A stretch of DNA of 64,000 nucleotides, taken from contig NZ_KE951476.1 in the NCBI RefSeq assembly GCF_000466165.1, forward strand, positions 1 to 64,000, in the 5' to 3' direction. The translations under genes were made by a program, and so were the position numbers. The notes under the pieces were generated by a model. That model searched no databases and was not told the origin of the DNA. It worked only from the letters and a program-made list of their open reading frames with translations. This DNA comes from Actinobaculum sp. oral taxon 183 str. F0552 (GTDB lineage Bacteria > Actinomycetota > Actinomycetes > Actinomycetales > Actinomycetaceae). Of this stretch, positions 34,760-43,383 are shown in pieces. How positions within the stretch are numbered: position 1 is the stretch's first letter; each line of letters opens with the position of its first letter.

Positions 34760-34854
34760 GCTGAACCGCCCCGATCGGCGGCGGGGTTGACCGGCGGCGG
34801 GGCTGATCGGCGACAACCCAATCGGGGCGGCTCAGCCTAGGCGCTGAGCCGCCC
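34760..34854. terminator. Overlapping hairpins after the cstA-ybdD operon
   Basis: GGGCGGCTCAGC (34825-34836) pairs perfectly with GCTGAGCCGCCC (34843-34854) across a 6-base loop. The same left arm can pair, at 15 of 16 positions, with 34760-34775 around a 45-base spacer that holds repeated GGCGGCGGGG units. The proximal hairpin is a good terminator for the minus-strand operon; the alternative pairing is a curiosity. Confidence 0.6.
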
Positions 34855-34915
34855 TCGACGGCGGCGTCATGACGGGCATGCCCAAGGCTACGCCGCTTAG
34901 ACGCAGACCCGCCGC

Positions 34916-35140
34916 CTAGCAGCAGCCGGTGGGCGGATTGTCCTCGCGGAGGCGCGCACGGGCGCGCCAGAACTCGCGCTCGGTCATCGGGGCGTGGCCG
35001 GGGTGCTCCCGCCGATGGCGCTCGACGTACTTCTCATAGGCCGATTCACCCGTGAAGTCCCGCCAGAGGGCGCGGAATGCAGCGAGCCGCTCCCGAACCG
35101 CGCCGAGGATTCCGCGGAGCCCGGGGGATTCACCGGACAC
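34916..35140 (-). CDS. YbdD/YjiX (DUF466) small partner of CstA
   Basis: 74 residues, DUF466 family: RLAAFRALWRDFTGESAYEKYVERHRREHPG, then MTEREFWRAR, ending GCC. It overlaps the end of cstA by 11 bases, so it is coupled. In E. coli the partners YbdD/YjiX are required for pyruvate uptake by CstA/BtsT-type transporters; the same role is inferred here. Confidence 0.87.
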   Translation of the reverse strand: MSGESPGLRGILGAVRERLAAFRALWRDFTGESAYEKYVERHRREHPGHAPMTEREFWRARARLREDNPPTGCC

Positions 35141-37502
35141 CGCGGGCCTTCTTCGCCTCGGGTATCAGCGCGGGGTCGCCGACCGCGGCGTACTCTGCGA
35201 CCAGCTTCTTGTCGAGCTTGGAGGCGAAGAGCCTTTCGGGTGCGAAGAAGTTCGACTCTTGGAACGGATCCTCCGACGTCGTGGTCTCTCCCGTGCGCAA
35301 GGTCTTGACGACCCTCAGGATCGCGCAGACGATCACGAAGGCGACCGCCACGAGGAACACGATCGAGAGCGTGCCTTGGATGAACGCGTTGCGGATGACG
35401 GCGTTCTGTTCGTCGATCTTCGCCGGATCGGTGAGCGTGGGCAGCTTCGCGCGAGCCTGGCGCCACTGCTCCCAGTACCCGATGTTCACGTCGGTGGAGA
35501 AGATCTTCTGCCACGAGGCCGTGAACGTCACGGCGACGTCGAAGGCCAGGGGGATGAACGGGATCCACACCCACTTCGTGTGCCCCTTGCGGACCACCAT
35601 CACGGTGGCCACCAGCAGGGCGACCGCGGCTATCAACTGGTTGGCGATGCCGAAGAGCGGATAGAGGGTCTTGATGCCGCCCCGGGGATCGGTGACGCCC
35701 ATGAGCAGCAACGATCCCCAAGCGGCGACGATCACGCCGGTGGACAGGAGCGCCCCCGTCCGCCACGAGGGGTCCTTGAACTTCGGCATGACGTTGCCTA
35801 AGGCGTCGGAGAGCTGGAAGCGCGCCACGCGGGTGACCGCGTCGACGGCGGAGAGGATGAACAGAGCCTCGAACATGATGGCGAAGTGGTACCAGAAGCC
35901 CATCATCCCCCGGCCTCCTCCGACCTGGTGGAGGATGTGCGCAATGGCCACGGCGAGGGTCGGGGCGCCGCCCGTTCGCGAGACGACCGACGGCTCGCCG
36001 ACGTCGTCGGCGACCTGCTTGAGGGCCTCGGCCCCCTCAAAAGTCTTCTCCTTGCCCTGCTTGTCCCACGACTCCCACCGGGGCTCGATCTTCTCGCCCT
36101 TCGTGGTGGTCACGCCGAGATTGCGCACGGCCTGGGATGTGATGACCTCGCGATCCTTGGTGGACTGTGTGACGGAAGTGCCCGCTAGCTGGTCGACGCT
36201 GGCCTCGGGAGTGTTCATGCCGAAATAGATCCCCTGGTTGAGGGAGGCCGCGGCCGCCAGCGCCATGATCGCCACGAAGGATTCCATGAGCATGCCCCCG
36301 TAGCCGATCATGCGGACCTGGGACTCCTTCTGCACCATCTTCGGGGTCGTTCCCGAGGAGACCATTGCGTGCATGCCCGAGAGGGCCCCGCAGGCGACGG
36401 TGATGAAGAGGAACGGGAAGAGCGTGCCGGCGAAGACGGGCCCCTTCGTATTGGAGGCGAACTCAGTGACGGCGGGCATCTCCACCAGGGGCCGGACGAC
36501 GACGATCCCGAGCGCCAGAACCACGATCGTCCCGATCTTCATGAAGGTCGACAGGTAGTCCCGCGGCGTCAGCAGCACCCACACCGGAAGGACGGCGGCG
36601 AAGAAACCGTAGACGATCATCGCCCACACAAGCGTGGTCTGGGACAGGTGCAGGTACTCCTTGCCGAAATCGGATTCCGCGACCCAGCGGCCGGCGATGA
36701 TCACGATGATGAGCATGGTGCAGCCGACGACCGAGACCTGCGTGATCTTGCCCGGTTGCACGTACCGCAGCCAGATGCCCATGAAGATGGCGATCGGGAT
36801 GGTGCATCCCACGGAGAAGACGCCCCATGGGGAGGCCGCCAGCGCGTTGACGCACACCATGGCCAGTACCGCCAGGACGATCATGAGCATGACGAGCACG
36901 ATGACGGTGGCCACCGTTCCGCCGAACTTCCCGATCTCGTCGGTGGCCATCTGCCCGAGTGAGCGTCCGCCGCGGCGCATGGAGAAGAAGAGGACGAGCA
37001 TGTCCTGGATCGCCCCGGCCACGCATACGCCGAGGATGATCCACAGCGTGCTGGGGAGGTACCCCATCTGGGCGGCGAGTACGGGGCCGACGAGCGGGCC
37101 GGCGCCCGCGATGGCCGCGAAGTGGTGGCCGTAGAGGACGACGCGGTTGGTCGGGTCGAAGTCCTTGCCGTTGTTGATCCGTTCGGCGGGCGTGGCGTTG
37201 GAGTCGTCCGGGCGCATGATCCTGCGCTGCACGTACAGGGCGTAGAACCGGTAGGCGATCGTGTATGTGCACAGTGCGGTCACCACGAACCAGATCGTGT
37301 TGACCTCCTCGCCCCGGACGACGGCCAACATCGTCCAGCCGAGGACACCCAGAGCCGTGATGACGATCCAGAGGGCGACTTTCCGCGGCGTCCACTCGTT
37401 GCGCGGCTTGACGCCGACCGGGATTCCTCGCTTGTTCCGTATGATGAGCTTCTCCTCCTCGGGCGTGTAGGAAGGAAGCTCGCCGACGGATGTCTCTTCC
37501 AT
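35130..37502 (-). CDS. cstA: CstA-type carbon starvation protein / pyruvate transporter
   Basis: About 790 residues and many transmembrane helices. CstA signatures are present: TNRVVLYGHHFAAIAGAGPLVGPVLAAQ and MRRGGRSLGQMATDEIG. I chose the ATG at 37502 (MEETSVGEL); a start at 37520 lacks a binding site. A GAGGTG/CACCTC palindrome sits just before the start and includes its probable ribosome binding sequence. Pyruvate and perhaps peptides are the substrates in relatives. The ybdD-type gene is coupled downstream. Confidence 0.92.
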   Translation of the reverse strand: MEETSVGELPSYTPEEEKLIIRNKRGIPVGVKPRNEWTPRKVALWIVITALGVLGWTMLAVVRGEEVNTIWFVVTALCTYTIAYRFYALYVQRRIMRPDDSNATPAERINNGKDFDPTNRVVLYGHHFAAIAGAGPLVGPVLAAQMGYLPSTLWIILGVCVAGAIQDMLVLFFSMRRGGRSLGQMATDEIGKFGGTVATVIVLVMLMIVLAVLAMVCVNALAASPWGVFSVGCTIPIAIFMGIWLRYVQPGKITQVSVVGCTMLIIVIIAGRWVAESDFGKEYLHLSQTTLVWAMIVYGFFAAVLPVWVLLTPRDYLSTFMKIGTIVVLALGIVVVRPLVEMPAVTEFASNTKGPVFAGTLFPFLFITVACGALSGMHAMVSSGTTPKMVQKESQVRMIGYGGMLMESFVAIMALAAAASLNQGIYFGMNTPEASVDQLAGTSVTQSTKDREVITSQAVRNLGVTTTKGEKIEPRWESWDKQGKEKTFEGAEALKQVADDVGEPSVVSRTGGAPTLAVAIAHILHQVGGGRGMMGFWYHFAIMFEALFILSAVDAVTRVARFQLSDALGNVMPKFKDPSWRTGALLSTGVIVAAWGSLLLMGVTDPRGGIKTLYPLFGIANQLIAAVALLVATVMVVRKGHTKWVWIPFIPLAFDVAVTFTASWQKIFSTDVNIGYWEQWRQARAKLPTLTDPAKIDEQNAVIRNAFIQGTLSIVFLVAVAFVIVCAILRVVKTLRTGETTTSEDPFQESNFFAPERLFASKLDKKLVAEYAAVGDPALIPEAKKARGVR

Positions 37503-37516
37503 GAGGTGTTCACCTC
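37503..37516 (-). promoter_or_regulatory. Perfect palindrome covering the cstA ribosome binding site
   Basis: GAGGTGTTCACCTC on the plus strand (GAGGTGAACACCTC on the minus strand) ends directly at the start codon. In mRNA it would form a short stem hiding the GAGGTG sequence, or in DNA act as an operator. Confidence 0.4.
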
Positions 37517-37719
37517 GCATTCGATTGTCGATTGAGAAGCGGCGGCACTGCCGTCATTACCTCGAGTTTAAGGTCCGGCTTTCCCCTTGGACAGGGGCGA
37601 AAGTGCTCATCGTGGCTCATCGTCCGCATCGTCGCTGAATTCGCCGAGTGCAGGGCTGGAGTCGGCCGCTGGGCGTCGAAATCGCCTGCCATCCCATCTC
37701 GGAGGTCTATTCTGGAGGA

Positions 37720-38082
37720 ATGGAGTTCGTTGTCAAGAGAGTGTACGAACAGCCCGATCCGGACGACGGCTACAGGGCCTTGGTCGATAGGCTCTGGCCT
37801 CGCGGCATGCGGAAGGACAAGGCTGCGATCGACGAATGGGCCAAGGACCTCGCCCCCAGCGCTGAGCTGCGTTCCTGGTACCACCAGGACCTCGACGCCA
37901 GACGGGAGGAGTTCGCCGCCCGCTATCGCGAGGAACTGTCGGCGTCCGAGGCCGTTGAGGACTTTTTGCGCAGAACCGGGGGCCAGGAGCGCGTTACCCT
38001 CCTCTACGCTGCACGCGATACGCAACACAACCACGCTCTGGTGCTGCGCGACGTGCTGCAGGAGGCGGCCGCCAAGGGATGA
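37720..38082 (+). CDS. DUF488 family protein
   Basis: 120 residues from ATG at 37720, directly after GGAGGA. DUF488 motifs: VKRVYEQP, RALVDRLWPRG, WAKDLAPSAELRSWYH, VTLLYAARDTQHNHALVL. Small cytosolic proteins of unknown activity, often near stress genes. It diverges from cstA and is followed by a strong hairpin. Confidence 0.88.
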   Translation: MEFVVKRVYEQPDPDDGYRALVDRLWPRGMRKDKAAIDEWAKDLAPSAELRSWYHQDLDARREEFAARYREELSASEAVEDFLRRTGGQERVTLLYAARDTQHNHALVLRDVLQEAAAKG

Positions 38083-38159
38083 GGGCATCTTGAGGAGGTT
38101 GGAGCGTCTCGGGAAAGCCCGTCGGGGATGCCCGCGGCATCCACGGAAGAGAAAGTGAT

Positions 38160-38191
38160 GGGGCCCGGGTGTCACGCATCACCCGGGCCCC
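38160..38191. terminator. Strong hairpin after the DUF488 gene
   Basis: GGGGCCCGGGTG pairs perfectly with CACCCGGGCCCC around an 8-base loop (one further T-A pair outside). It lies 77 bases after the DUF488 stop and about 190 bases from the convergent peptide gene. No T-tract. Confidence 0.7.
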
Positions 38192-38378
38192 AGTGTCGCA
38201 TGTATACTCATTGAACATGCGCTCGGCAGGACAAAGACATCTGCTGGCGGTTTCACTCTATAGCCACCCGAGGGCAGTCCCATTTCCGGATCACTCCGGC
38301 GCTGAGGTGAGCGTTTTGCGAGTCTGAACCGACCAGAGGTTCACTACCTGTCTATTCAGTTGTCTTCGTCACGAACGT

Positions 38379-38618
38379 CTACTTGTAAAAGCGTCCACCG
38401 CATATCTTCCGAGGAGAAAAACCTTGAGCTCTGAAAATAATGCAACTAAATCCTTCACCCGCCTGCTCAGCATGAGCGGCTACCAGAGCCGACTCTTCGC
38501 TGGCGGATGAGACGGAAGGCGAAGGGCTTGACGAAACATCGTCAGACGCCATCGCGCTAGGAAGAACCACCGCGCTCGCCGCCATGCTAACCGCAGCGAC
38601 AAGTCCTAGTTTCTTCAT
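38379..38618 (-). CDS. Small secreted two-cysteine peptide
   Basis: 79 residues. ATG at 38618 has a strong AGGAGG ten bases upstream, which rejects the longer frame. Residues 1-24 form a Sec signal peptide (MKKLGLVAAVSMAASAVVLP, AMA cleavage site). The mature part has a Ser-rich acidic half (SDDVSSSPSPSVSSASEES) and a basic aromatic end with Cys59 and Cys73, where one disulfide could form. It lies immediately downstream of a two-component system and has its own promoter space (38619-38866). The region is less GC-rich than the surroundings. I do not recognise the family; a secreted signal, bacteriocin-like peptide or envelope sensor ligand are options. Confidence 0.7.
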   Translation of the reverse strand: MKKLGLVAAVSMAASAVVLPSAMASDDVSSSPSPSVSSASEESALVAAHAEQAGEGFSCIIFRAQGFSPRKICGGRFYK

Positions 38619-38866
38619 CCGTGTAACCTCCTGTTTGGACAATGAATACATTAGCGAAGCCATCCCGAAATGAACTCCCCCAAAAGTAGGAGAATTCGGC
38701 GATCACTCGAAATGTGATGCCAATCATATCGTTTGTACTTCGTGACTCAAGGATACTCCGCCTTGGGAGCGTCCGTGTAGGACCTCTTCGGGCCTGAGAC
38801 GAGGGGCTCGGCGCATCGGGCACGCGATGCACCCCGGAACCTCGAAGCCGCACAGTGTGGAGCCGT
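38619..38866 (-). promoter_or_regulatory. Promoter region of the secreted peptide gene
   Basis: About 250 bases between the response regulator stop and the peptide start. ATCAC and GTGAT flank a 7-base centre near 38710, and CTCC...GGGAG surrounds an ACTTTTGG segment near 38680. Both are candidate response regulator sites. No promoter hexamers are clear. Confidence 0.4.
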
Positions 38867-39625
38867 TTAGGAGCGGACGAGGCCCAGCTCGTAGGCCCGC
38901 ACAACCACCTTCAGGCGGCTGTTGACCTGGAGCTTGGACATGATCGAGGAGAGATGGGACTTCACCGTCGATTCCTGGACGTAGAGCTTCTGGGCGATCT
39001 CGGCGTTCGAATAGGCCTGGCACAGCAGTTCCAGCACGTCCATTTCGCGCTTGGAAAGCTGGATGTCCGGTGAGGGTTCGGGCGGCAGGGGAACGAGGTA
39101 GTTCTTCACGAGGCGTCCCGTCGGGCCCGGTGAGACGACGGTTCCGCCCGCCGCGACCTGCCGCAGGCCGCCCACGAGATCTTCCGGCGATGTGTTCTTC
39201 AAAAGGAAGCCCGAGGCGCCGGCCTGGAGGCCGGCGAGCATGGCCTCGTCATCGTCGAACGTGGTCAACAAGACTACTTTGACGTCGGGGGCCAGGAGCC
39301 TTACCTGCTCCACGGCGGAGATTCCGTCCATGATCGGCATTCTCACGTCGGTCATGAGGATGTCCGGATGGTGCTTGGTCGCCAGGCGCACCGCTTCGAA
39401 ACCCGTTGTGCCCATGCCGACGAGCTTGATGTCCGGCGCGGTGGCGAGGTATGCCGTCAGGGACTGGAGAACGGCGTTGTCGTCATCGACAACGGCGATC
39501 CTGATCGGCCCGCCGCGCGCAGGGGCGCCCTGGCCGCTATCCGTTCCGCCCATCCAGGACGCGGACTTGCCGGAATGCTGCGGCTTGCCCCGTCCCGCTC
39601 TTGGGGTCTGCCTACGCTGATTCAC
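38867..39625 (-). CDS. NarL/LuxR-type response regulator
   Basis: 252 residues, GTG start at 39625. An N-terminal ~40-residue basic extension precedes the receiver domain (IRIAVVDDDNAVLQSL, phosphoacceptor Asp93 in MTDVRMP, Thr in VVLLTTFDDD, Lys in GFLLKNTS). The C-terminal LuxR HTH has LSKREMDVLELLCQAYSNAEIA and VKSHLSSIMSKLQVNSR. It lies 24 bases after the kinase gene and is its partner. Targets may be the adjacent peptide gene. Confidence 0.93.
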   Translation of the reverse strand: MNQRRQTPRAGRGKPQHSGKSASWMGGTDSGQGAPARGGPIRIAVVDDDNAVLQSLTAYLATAPDIKLVGMGTTGFEAVRLATKHHPDILMTDVRMPIMDGISAVEQVRLLAPDVKVVLLTTFDDDEAMLAGLQAGASGFLLKNTSPEDLVGGLRQVAAGGTVVSPGPTGRLVKNYLVPLPPEPSPDIQLSKREMDVLELLCQAYSNAEIAQKLYVQESTVKSHLSSIMSKLQVNSRLKVVVRAYELGLVRS

Positions 39626-39649
39626 CCTTATGCCCTTCTAGTCAGTGTT

Positions 39650-41176
39650 TCATCTGTGTACGGGGATCGACGCGCGGACGATCCACGTGTCTTCCCTCTG
39701 GGAAAACTCGATAGTGCCGCCCAGGGCTTCGACGCGCTCCCTCTGGCCGATGAGGCCCAGACCGAGGCCTGCCTGGGAGCCCTGCTCGACGGCGTCCACC
39801 GCCGAGGCACTCTCCGATTCTAGAGAATCCTCCTCCGAAATGGCGTTGATGAAGATGGCGTCCACGCTCTCATCTTGGACTTCGACCATGATAGTCGCCG
39901 GAGCCTCATGCGCGGCGTGCTTGACGATGTTCGAGCACGATTCCGTCACCACACGGGAAAGTGTAACGGAAATGATCTCGGGCAGGGAGGAAAGGTCTCC
40001 CTCGATGGCCGCATTGACATCGATCCCGGCGGCGCGTACCTTGGCGATCTGCTCCTCGATCACCTTTTCAGGCGGCGAATCGATGATGGTGAAGCGGTCG
40101 GCGATCGACCCGGGAGCCGACAGTTCGACCTTGTCCGAGACCCGCAGGACTTCGAGCATGTTCCGCAGATGGGATGTGGCCGCGCGCCCCGTGCGGGCTA
40201 TGAAGTCGAGATCCTCCGATAGATCCGCTCCCTTGCCCGTCTGCAGTTTGGCCGCCTCGGCCCGCATGACGAGCATCGTGGTGGAGTAGACGGCTGTGTC
40301 GTGAAGCTCCCTGGCGATCGCACGGCGTTGCTCCGCAAGTTCCGCTTGGCGCCGGGCTTCGAGTGAATCGTTGGCCAGGCTCTGCCGCAGAAGGAGCTCC
40401 CCTAGCAGAAGGAAAAGAATTAAAAAAGTAATATTAACGATGAAATTTTGAATTATTGTATTTACGTTTGGTAATGTGATTATAAGCTCATGTAATTCAA
40501 TTATTGTACATATTATAGCTGAAAGACAACCGATTATACGACTTCCAGACCAAATGATTATGATAGGAGCAATATTAGATGTTATAGATGCGAGATAAAT
40601 TGACTTATCGGGAGTCAAGTTAACAAGTACATCAACAGTTACAATTAAGAAACCAGATAATATGGGGAATAACCCTGATATGGTGAGTGCGAAGCACGCG
40701 AGCCCGGCGACCAGTATCGTCGGTAGAAGGCTGACGTCGGGAGGGACGTCCTCGATGGAGAGGATGTTTAAGAGGGTAAGGATGAAGATTCCGATCCCCA
40801 GCAGGACGCCGGTGATGATCCGGGATCTCTTGCCCCACACAGACCAAGAGGACCATGTCTCCTTCGGCTCGGACTTCTTCGGCTGGTCCGTGTGGCCTTG
40901 CTCCACCGGAGGGGATTGGGAGGTGCGTCGTTCCCGCCGGGAGGCCCTCCGCTTGCCGTCGGCCTTGCGGAGCTTCCTCTTGCCGGATCGACGCCTGCGG
41001 GACGGCCGGCCTGTAGAACTGCGTCCGTCGTCAGCGATCTCGGAGAGGGCGGGTGCAGCCGCCTCGTTGACCGGAGGCGGCGCCGGTAGACCGTGCTTGC
41101 CGCGAGGGGCCGCCGGTTTCTCAGTGGCCGGAAGAGTCGGCGAAGTTCGCGTGTGGGGGATGGCGCCCTGATCCAT
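39650..41176 (-). CDS. HisKA_3 sensor histidine kinase with AT-rich membrane domain
   Basis: 508 residues; GGAGG lies before the ATG at 41176. Residues 1-110 are a Pro- and Arg-rich cytoplasmic extension. About six transmembrane helices span residues 118-262 with short loops and no big external domain. The HisKA_3 box is AIARELHDTAVYSTTM with His292, and the ATPase part ends with GLGLGLIGQRERVEALGG. Codons for helices 3-6 (about 40410-40690) are strongly AT-rich, in contrast to the GC-rich kinase core. The LiaS/DesK-like architecture suggests sensing of envelope stress or a membrane-borne ligand. Confidence 0.92.
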   Translation of the reverse strand: MDQGAIPHTRTSPTLPATEKPAAPRGKHGLPAPPPVNEAAAPALSEIADDGRSSTGRPSRRRRSGKRKLRKADGKRRASRRERRTSQSPPVEQGHTDQPKKSEPKETWSSWSVWGKRSRIITGVLLGIGIFILTLLNILSIEDVPPDVSLLPTILVAGLACFALTISGLFPILSGFLIVTVDVLVNLTPDKSIYLASITSNIAPIIIIWSGSRIIGCLSAIICTIIELHELIITLPNVNTIIQNFIVNITFLILFLLLGELLLRQSLANDSLEARRQAELAEQRRAIARELHDTAVYSTTMLVMRAEAAKLQTGKGADLSEDLDFIARTGRAATSHLRNMLEVLRVSDKVELSAPGSIADRFTIIDSPPEKVIEEQIAKVRAAGIDVNAAIEGDLSSLPEIISVTLSRVVTESCSNIVKHAAHEAPATIMVEVQDESVDAIFINAISEEDSLESESASAVDAVEQGSQAGLGLGLIGQRERVEALGGTIEFSQREDTWIVRASIPVHR

Positions 41177-41301
41177 GGTTCCTCCATATAGTGCTTGCGA
41201 ACATAGGCATAGTATTCAGTGTCATTGCCTCCAACACAGAAGTCTACCCGGAACCACTATATGAACCGCCTCATTCCAGTAATGCTGCAGTATCACTATG
41301 A

Positions 41302-41331
41302 CTGGGTTGCGGGGAATACCCCGCAACCCAG
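41302..41331. terminator. Hairpin between the ABC-2 permease gene and the kinase gene
   Basis: GGGTTGCGGGG pairs with CCCCGCAACCC around AATA (13 bp with flanks CT/AG). It lies 33 bases after the permease stop and separates the exporter unit from the two-component unit, so the two have separate transcripts. No T-tract. Confidence 0.72.
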
Positions 41332-41363
41332 GAAACGGCCCACCGCCTCGAATGGGGCGAGCC

Positions 41364-42242
41364 TCACTTGATCGTCTTCCCGATCCGGTATGTGCCGAGC
41401 GCCGTGAAGACAACCGTCAGGCCGACGAAAGCGGCGAGGATCCAGGGCGTGGAGACACTCGTGCCGCCGATGTCCAGAGTGAAGCCGTAGTATTCGCCGA
41501 TGCTTTCGCGGGCCTGCTGGACACCGCCGGTCAACCGGTCGAGGGCATCGCCGGCGAGTGGTTCGCGAAGAAGCACGACGGCCGGCGAATAGGGCAAGAC
41601 GTTGATCCCGTTCACGACCGTGCCGGATAGCGCGCCTACCGGCAGGTACGCGCCCGCGAGGAACCCCAAAAGCGTCCCCACGATGGTCGAAAGGGCGGTG
41701 AAGCCATTGCGCGAGCTGATGAACGTGATGACGAACGACGAGATCGCCGAGAAGGCGAAGGCGAACAGGACCACGTAGCCCAAGGCCGTTAGGAAGCTCC
41801 CCCAGCCGGGGATGTCGCCGTAGACCAGTTTGACGACGGCCGCCCCGACTGCCGAGACGATGAGCGTCATGACGAAGGAGACCACGACCGCCGAGAGCTG
41901 GTAGCCGAGAATGAGCTGATGCCGCCGGATGGGGCAGACGCGGAACTCCTTGAAACGTCCGGTCGCCCGATCGTCCACATAGGCGCCGAGCGCCCCCAGA
42001 CCCGTCGTCACGCATGTGATCATGACGATGCCCCCGAACACCCACGAGGCGACGAAGTAGCCCACGTCCTCCGAGGCAGCCGAGGGCAGTTTCGCCTTGA
42101 GGCTGTCGGCCTGGATCGCGCCGAGGAACAGGGCGTAGATGAGCAGGAGCATCAACGCCGCCAGGAGGGAGAGGAGGACTCCCGCCCTGTCGCGGCGGTA
42201 TATCCGAAGATTCCGCTTCACCAGGGAGAGGACGATTCTCAC
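41364..42242 (-). CDS. ABC-2 type transporter permease
   Basis: 292 residues with six transmembrane helices in the ABC-2 pattern, including the external TVVNGINVLPYSPAVVLLREP segment. It starts with a 4-base overlap to the ATPase gene. Together they form a DrrAB-like exporter. The final ~45 residues contain an additional hydrophobic helix. The substrate is unknown; export of the neighbouring peptide or resistance to it is a possibility. Confidence 0.9.
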   Translation of the reverse strand: MRIVLSLVKRNLRIYRRDRAGVLLSLLAALMLLLIYALFLGAIQADSLKAKLPSAASEDVGYFVASWVFGGIVMITCVTTGLGALGAYVDDRATGRFKEFRVCPIRRHQLILGYQLSAVVVSFVMTLIVSAVGAAVVKLVYGDIPGWGSFLTALGYVVLFAFAFSAISSFVITFISSRNGFTALSTIVGTLLGFLAGAYLPVGALSGTVVNGINVLPYSPAVVLLREPLAGDALDRLTGGVQQARESIGEYYGFTLDIGGTSVSTPWILAAFVGLTVVFTALGTYRIGKTIK

Positions 42243-43144
42243 TTGCCCTTCCTTTCGCTCATGAGGTTCAGGAACACGTCGTCCATCGATCCCTGGATCA
42301 CCTGGAAGTCCTCGACGGCGTCGCCCAGGCTCATGAGGATGTCCAGCCCCGCCGCCGAATCGGGGATCGCTGCGTGAACGGCGCCTCCCCTGTCATACGG
42401 CCGGGCTTCCGGAAGGCGACTGCGGATCGCCGAAACGACCTCGCTGCGGCGGCCGTCGCGCGGTTTGACGAGCAGCCGGGGAGTGGAGTGGCGAGCTCGA
42501 AGCTCGATGGGGGTTCCATCGGCGATCGGGACGCCGCGATCGATGACCAGGACACGATCGGCGGACTCCGTCTCCTGCATGTAGTGAGTCGTCAGGACGA
42601 CGGTGAGGCCGAGATCGTCTCGCAGGCCACTGATCGTGTTCCACACCTGTTCGCGGCTGTGCGGGTCCAAGCCCGTGGTCGGCTCGTCCAGGAAGAGCGT
42701 TTTCGGATGGTTGAGCAGCGCCCGGGCGATGTCCACGCGGCGCTTCTCGCCGCCGGAGAGCACGCCGTAATGCCGGTCGCGGAAATCCGTCAGGTCGACG
42801 AGCTCGGCGAGTTCGTCGATGCGCGATCGGGGGATGCCGTAGACGTCGGCCTTGAGTTCGAGGTTCTCGTCCACGCTCAGGCGGGGGTCGAGAAGCGATT
42901 GCTGGAAGACGACGCCGATCCGCGAGCGGATGCGGTACGCGTCGGTGCGCACGTCCAGACCGTCGAGGGCGATGTCGCCCTCCTCGAAGGGCAGAAGGGT
43001 GATCATACAGGAGATGGTCGTCGTCTTGCCCGCGCCGTTCGTTCCCAGGAAGGCGAAGAGCTCGCCGTCTGTGACCGCGAAGGAAAGCCCGTCGACGGCC
43101 GTCACTTTCCCATACCTCTTGGTTAGACCGGATACCTCGATCAT
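42239..43144 (-). CDS. ABC transporter ATP-binding protein (DrrA-like)
   Basis: 301 residues. ATG at 43144 follows AGGAGGT; upstream frame is spurious. Walker A LGTNGAGKTTTISCMI, signature VLSGGEKRRVDIARALL, Walker B TLFLDEPTTGLDP, switch His in LTTHYMQE. A C-terminal ~80-residue accessory domain is as in DrrA/DUF4162-type exporters. The promoter side holds three 23-nt tandem repeats. Confidence 0.92.
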   Translation of the reverse strand: MIEVSGLTKRYGKVTAVDGLSFAVTDGELFAFLGTNGAGKTTTISCMITLLPFEEGDIALDGLDVRTDAYRIRSRIGVVFQQSLLDPRLSVDENLELKADVYGIPRSRIDELAELVDLTDFRDRHYGVLSGGEKRRVDIARALLNHPKTLFLDEPTTGLDPHSREQVWNTISGLRDDLGLTVVLTTHYMQETESADRVLVIDRGVPIADGTPIELRARHSTPRLLVKPRDGRRSEVVSAIRSRLPEARPYDRGGAVHAAIPDSAAGLDILMSLGDAVEDFQVIQGSMDDVFLNLMSERKGK

Positions 43145-43260
43145 CCCGACCTCCTGGCCTTTCCCGGCCGATGGGCGCCATGACGTTTGAATTCTAGGCG
43201 TGAAGGCGGGAGACGCCCGGCGGACCGCACGGGCATTCATCCCCTCGGGGCGGAATCGGC

Positions 43261-43329
43261 ACGTCGGCAACCCCACGGTGAACACGTCGGCAACCCCACG
43301 GTGAACACGTCGGCAACCCCGCGGTGAAA
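43261..43329. repeat. Three 23-nt tandem repeats upstream of the ABC-2 exporter
   Basis: Units at 43261-43283, 43284-43306 and 43307-43329, starting ACGTCGGCAACCCC. The first two are identical and the third differs at two positions. They sit between the amine oxidase gene and the exporter, about 115 bases before the ATPase start. They may be iterated binding sites or a slippage-prone tract. Confidence 0.7.
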
Positions 43330-43383
43330 TGGGCGGCGTTTACGCCGGAGGTGGCGCGCGGGCCGATCGGGATCGTGAGGGAT

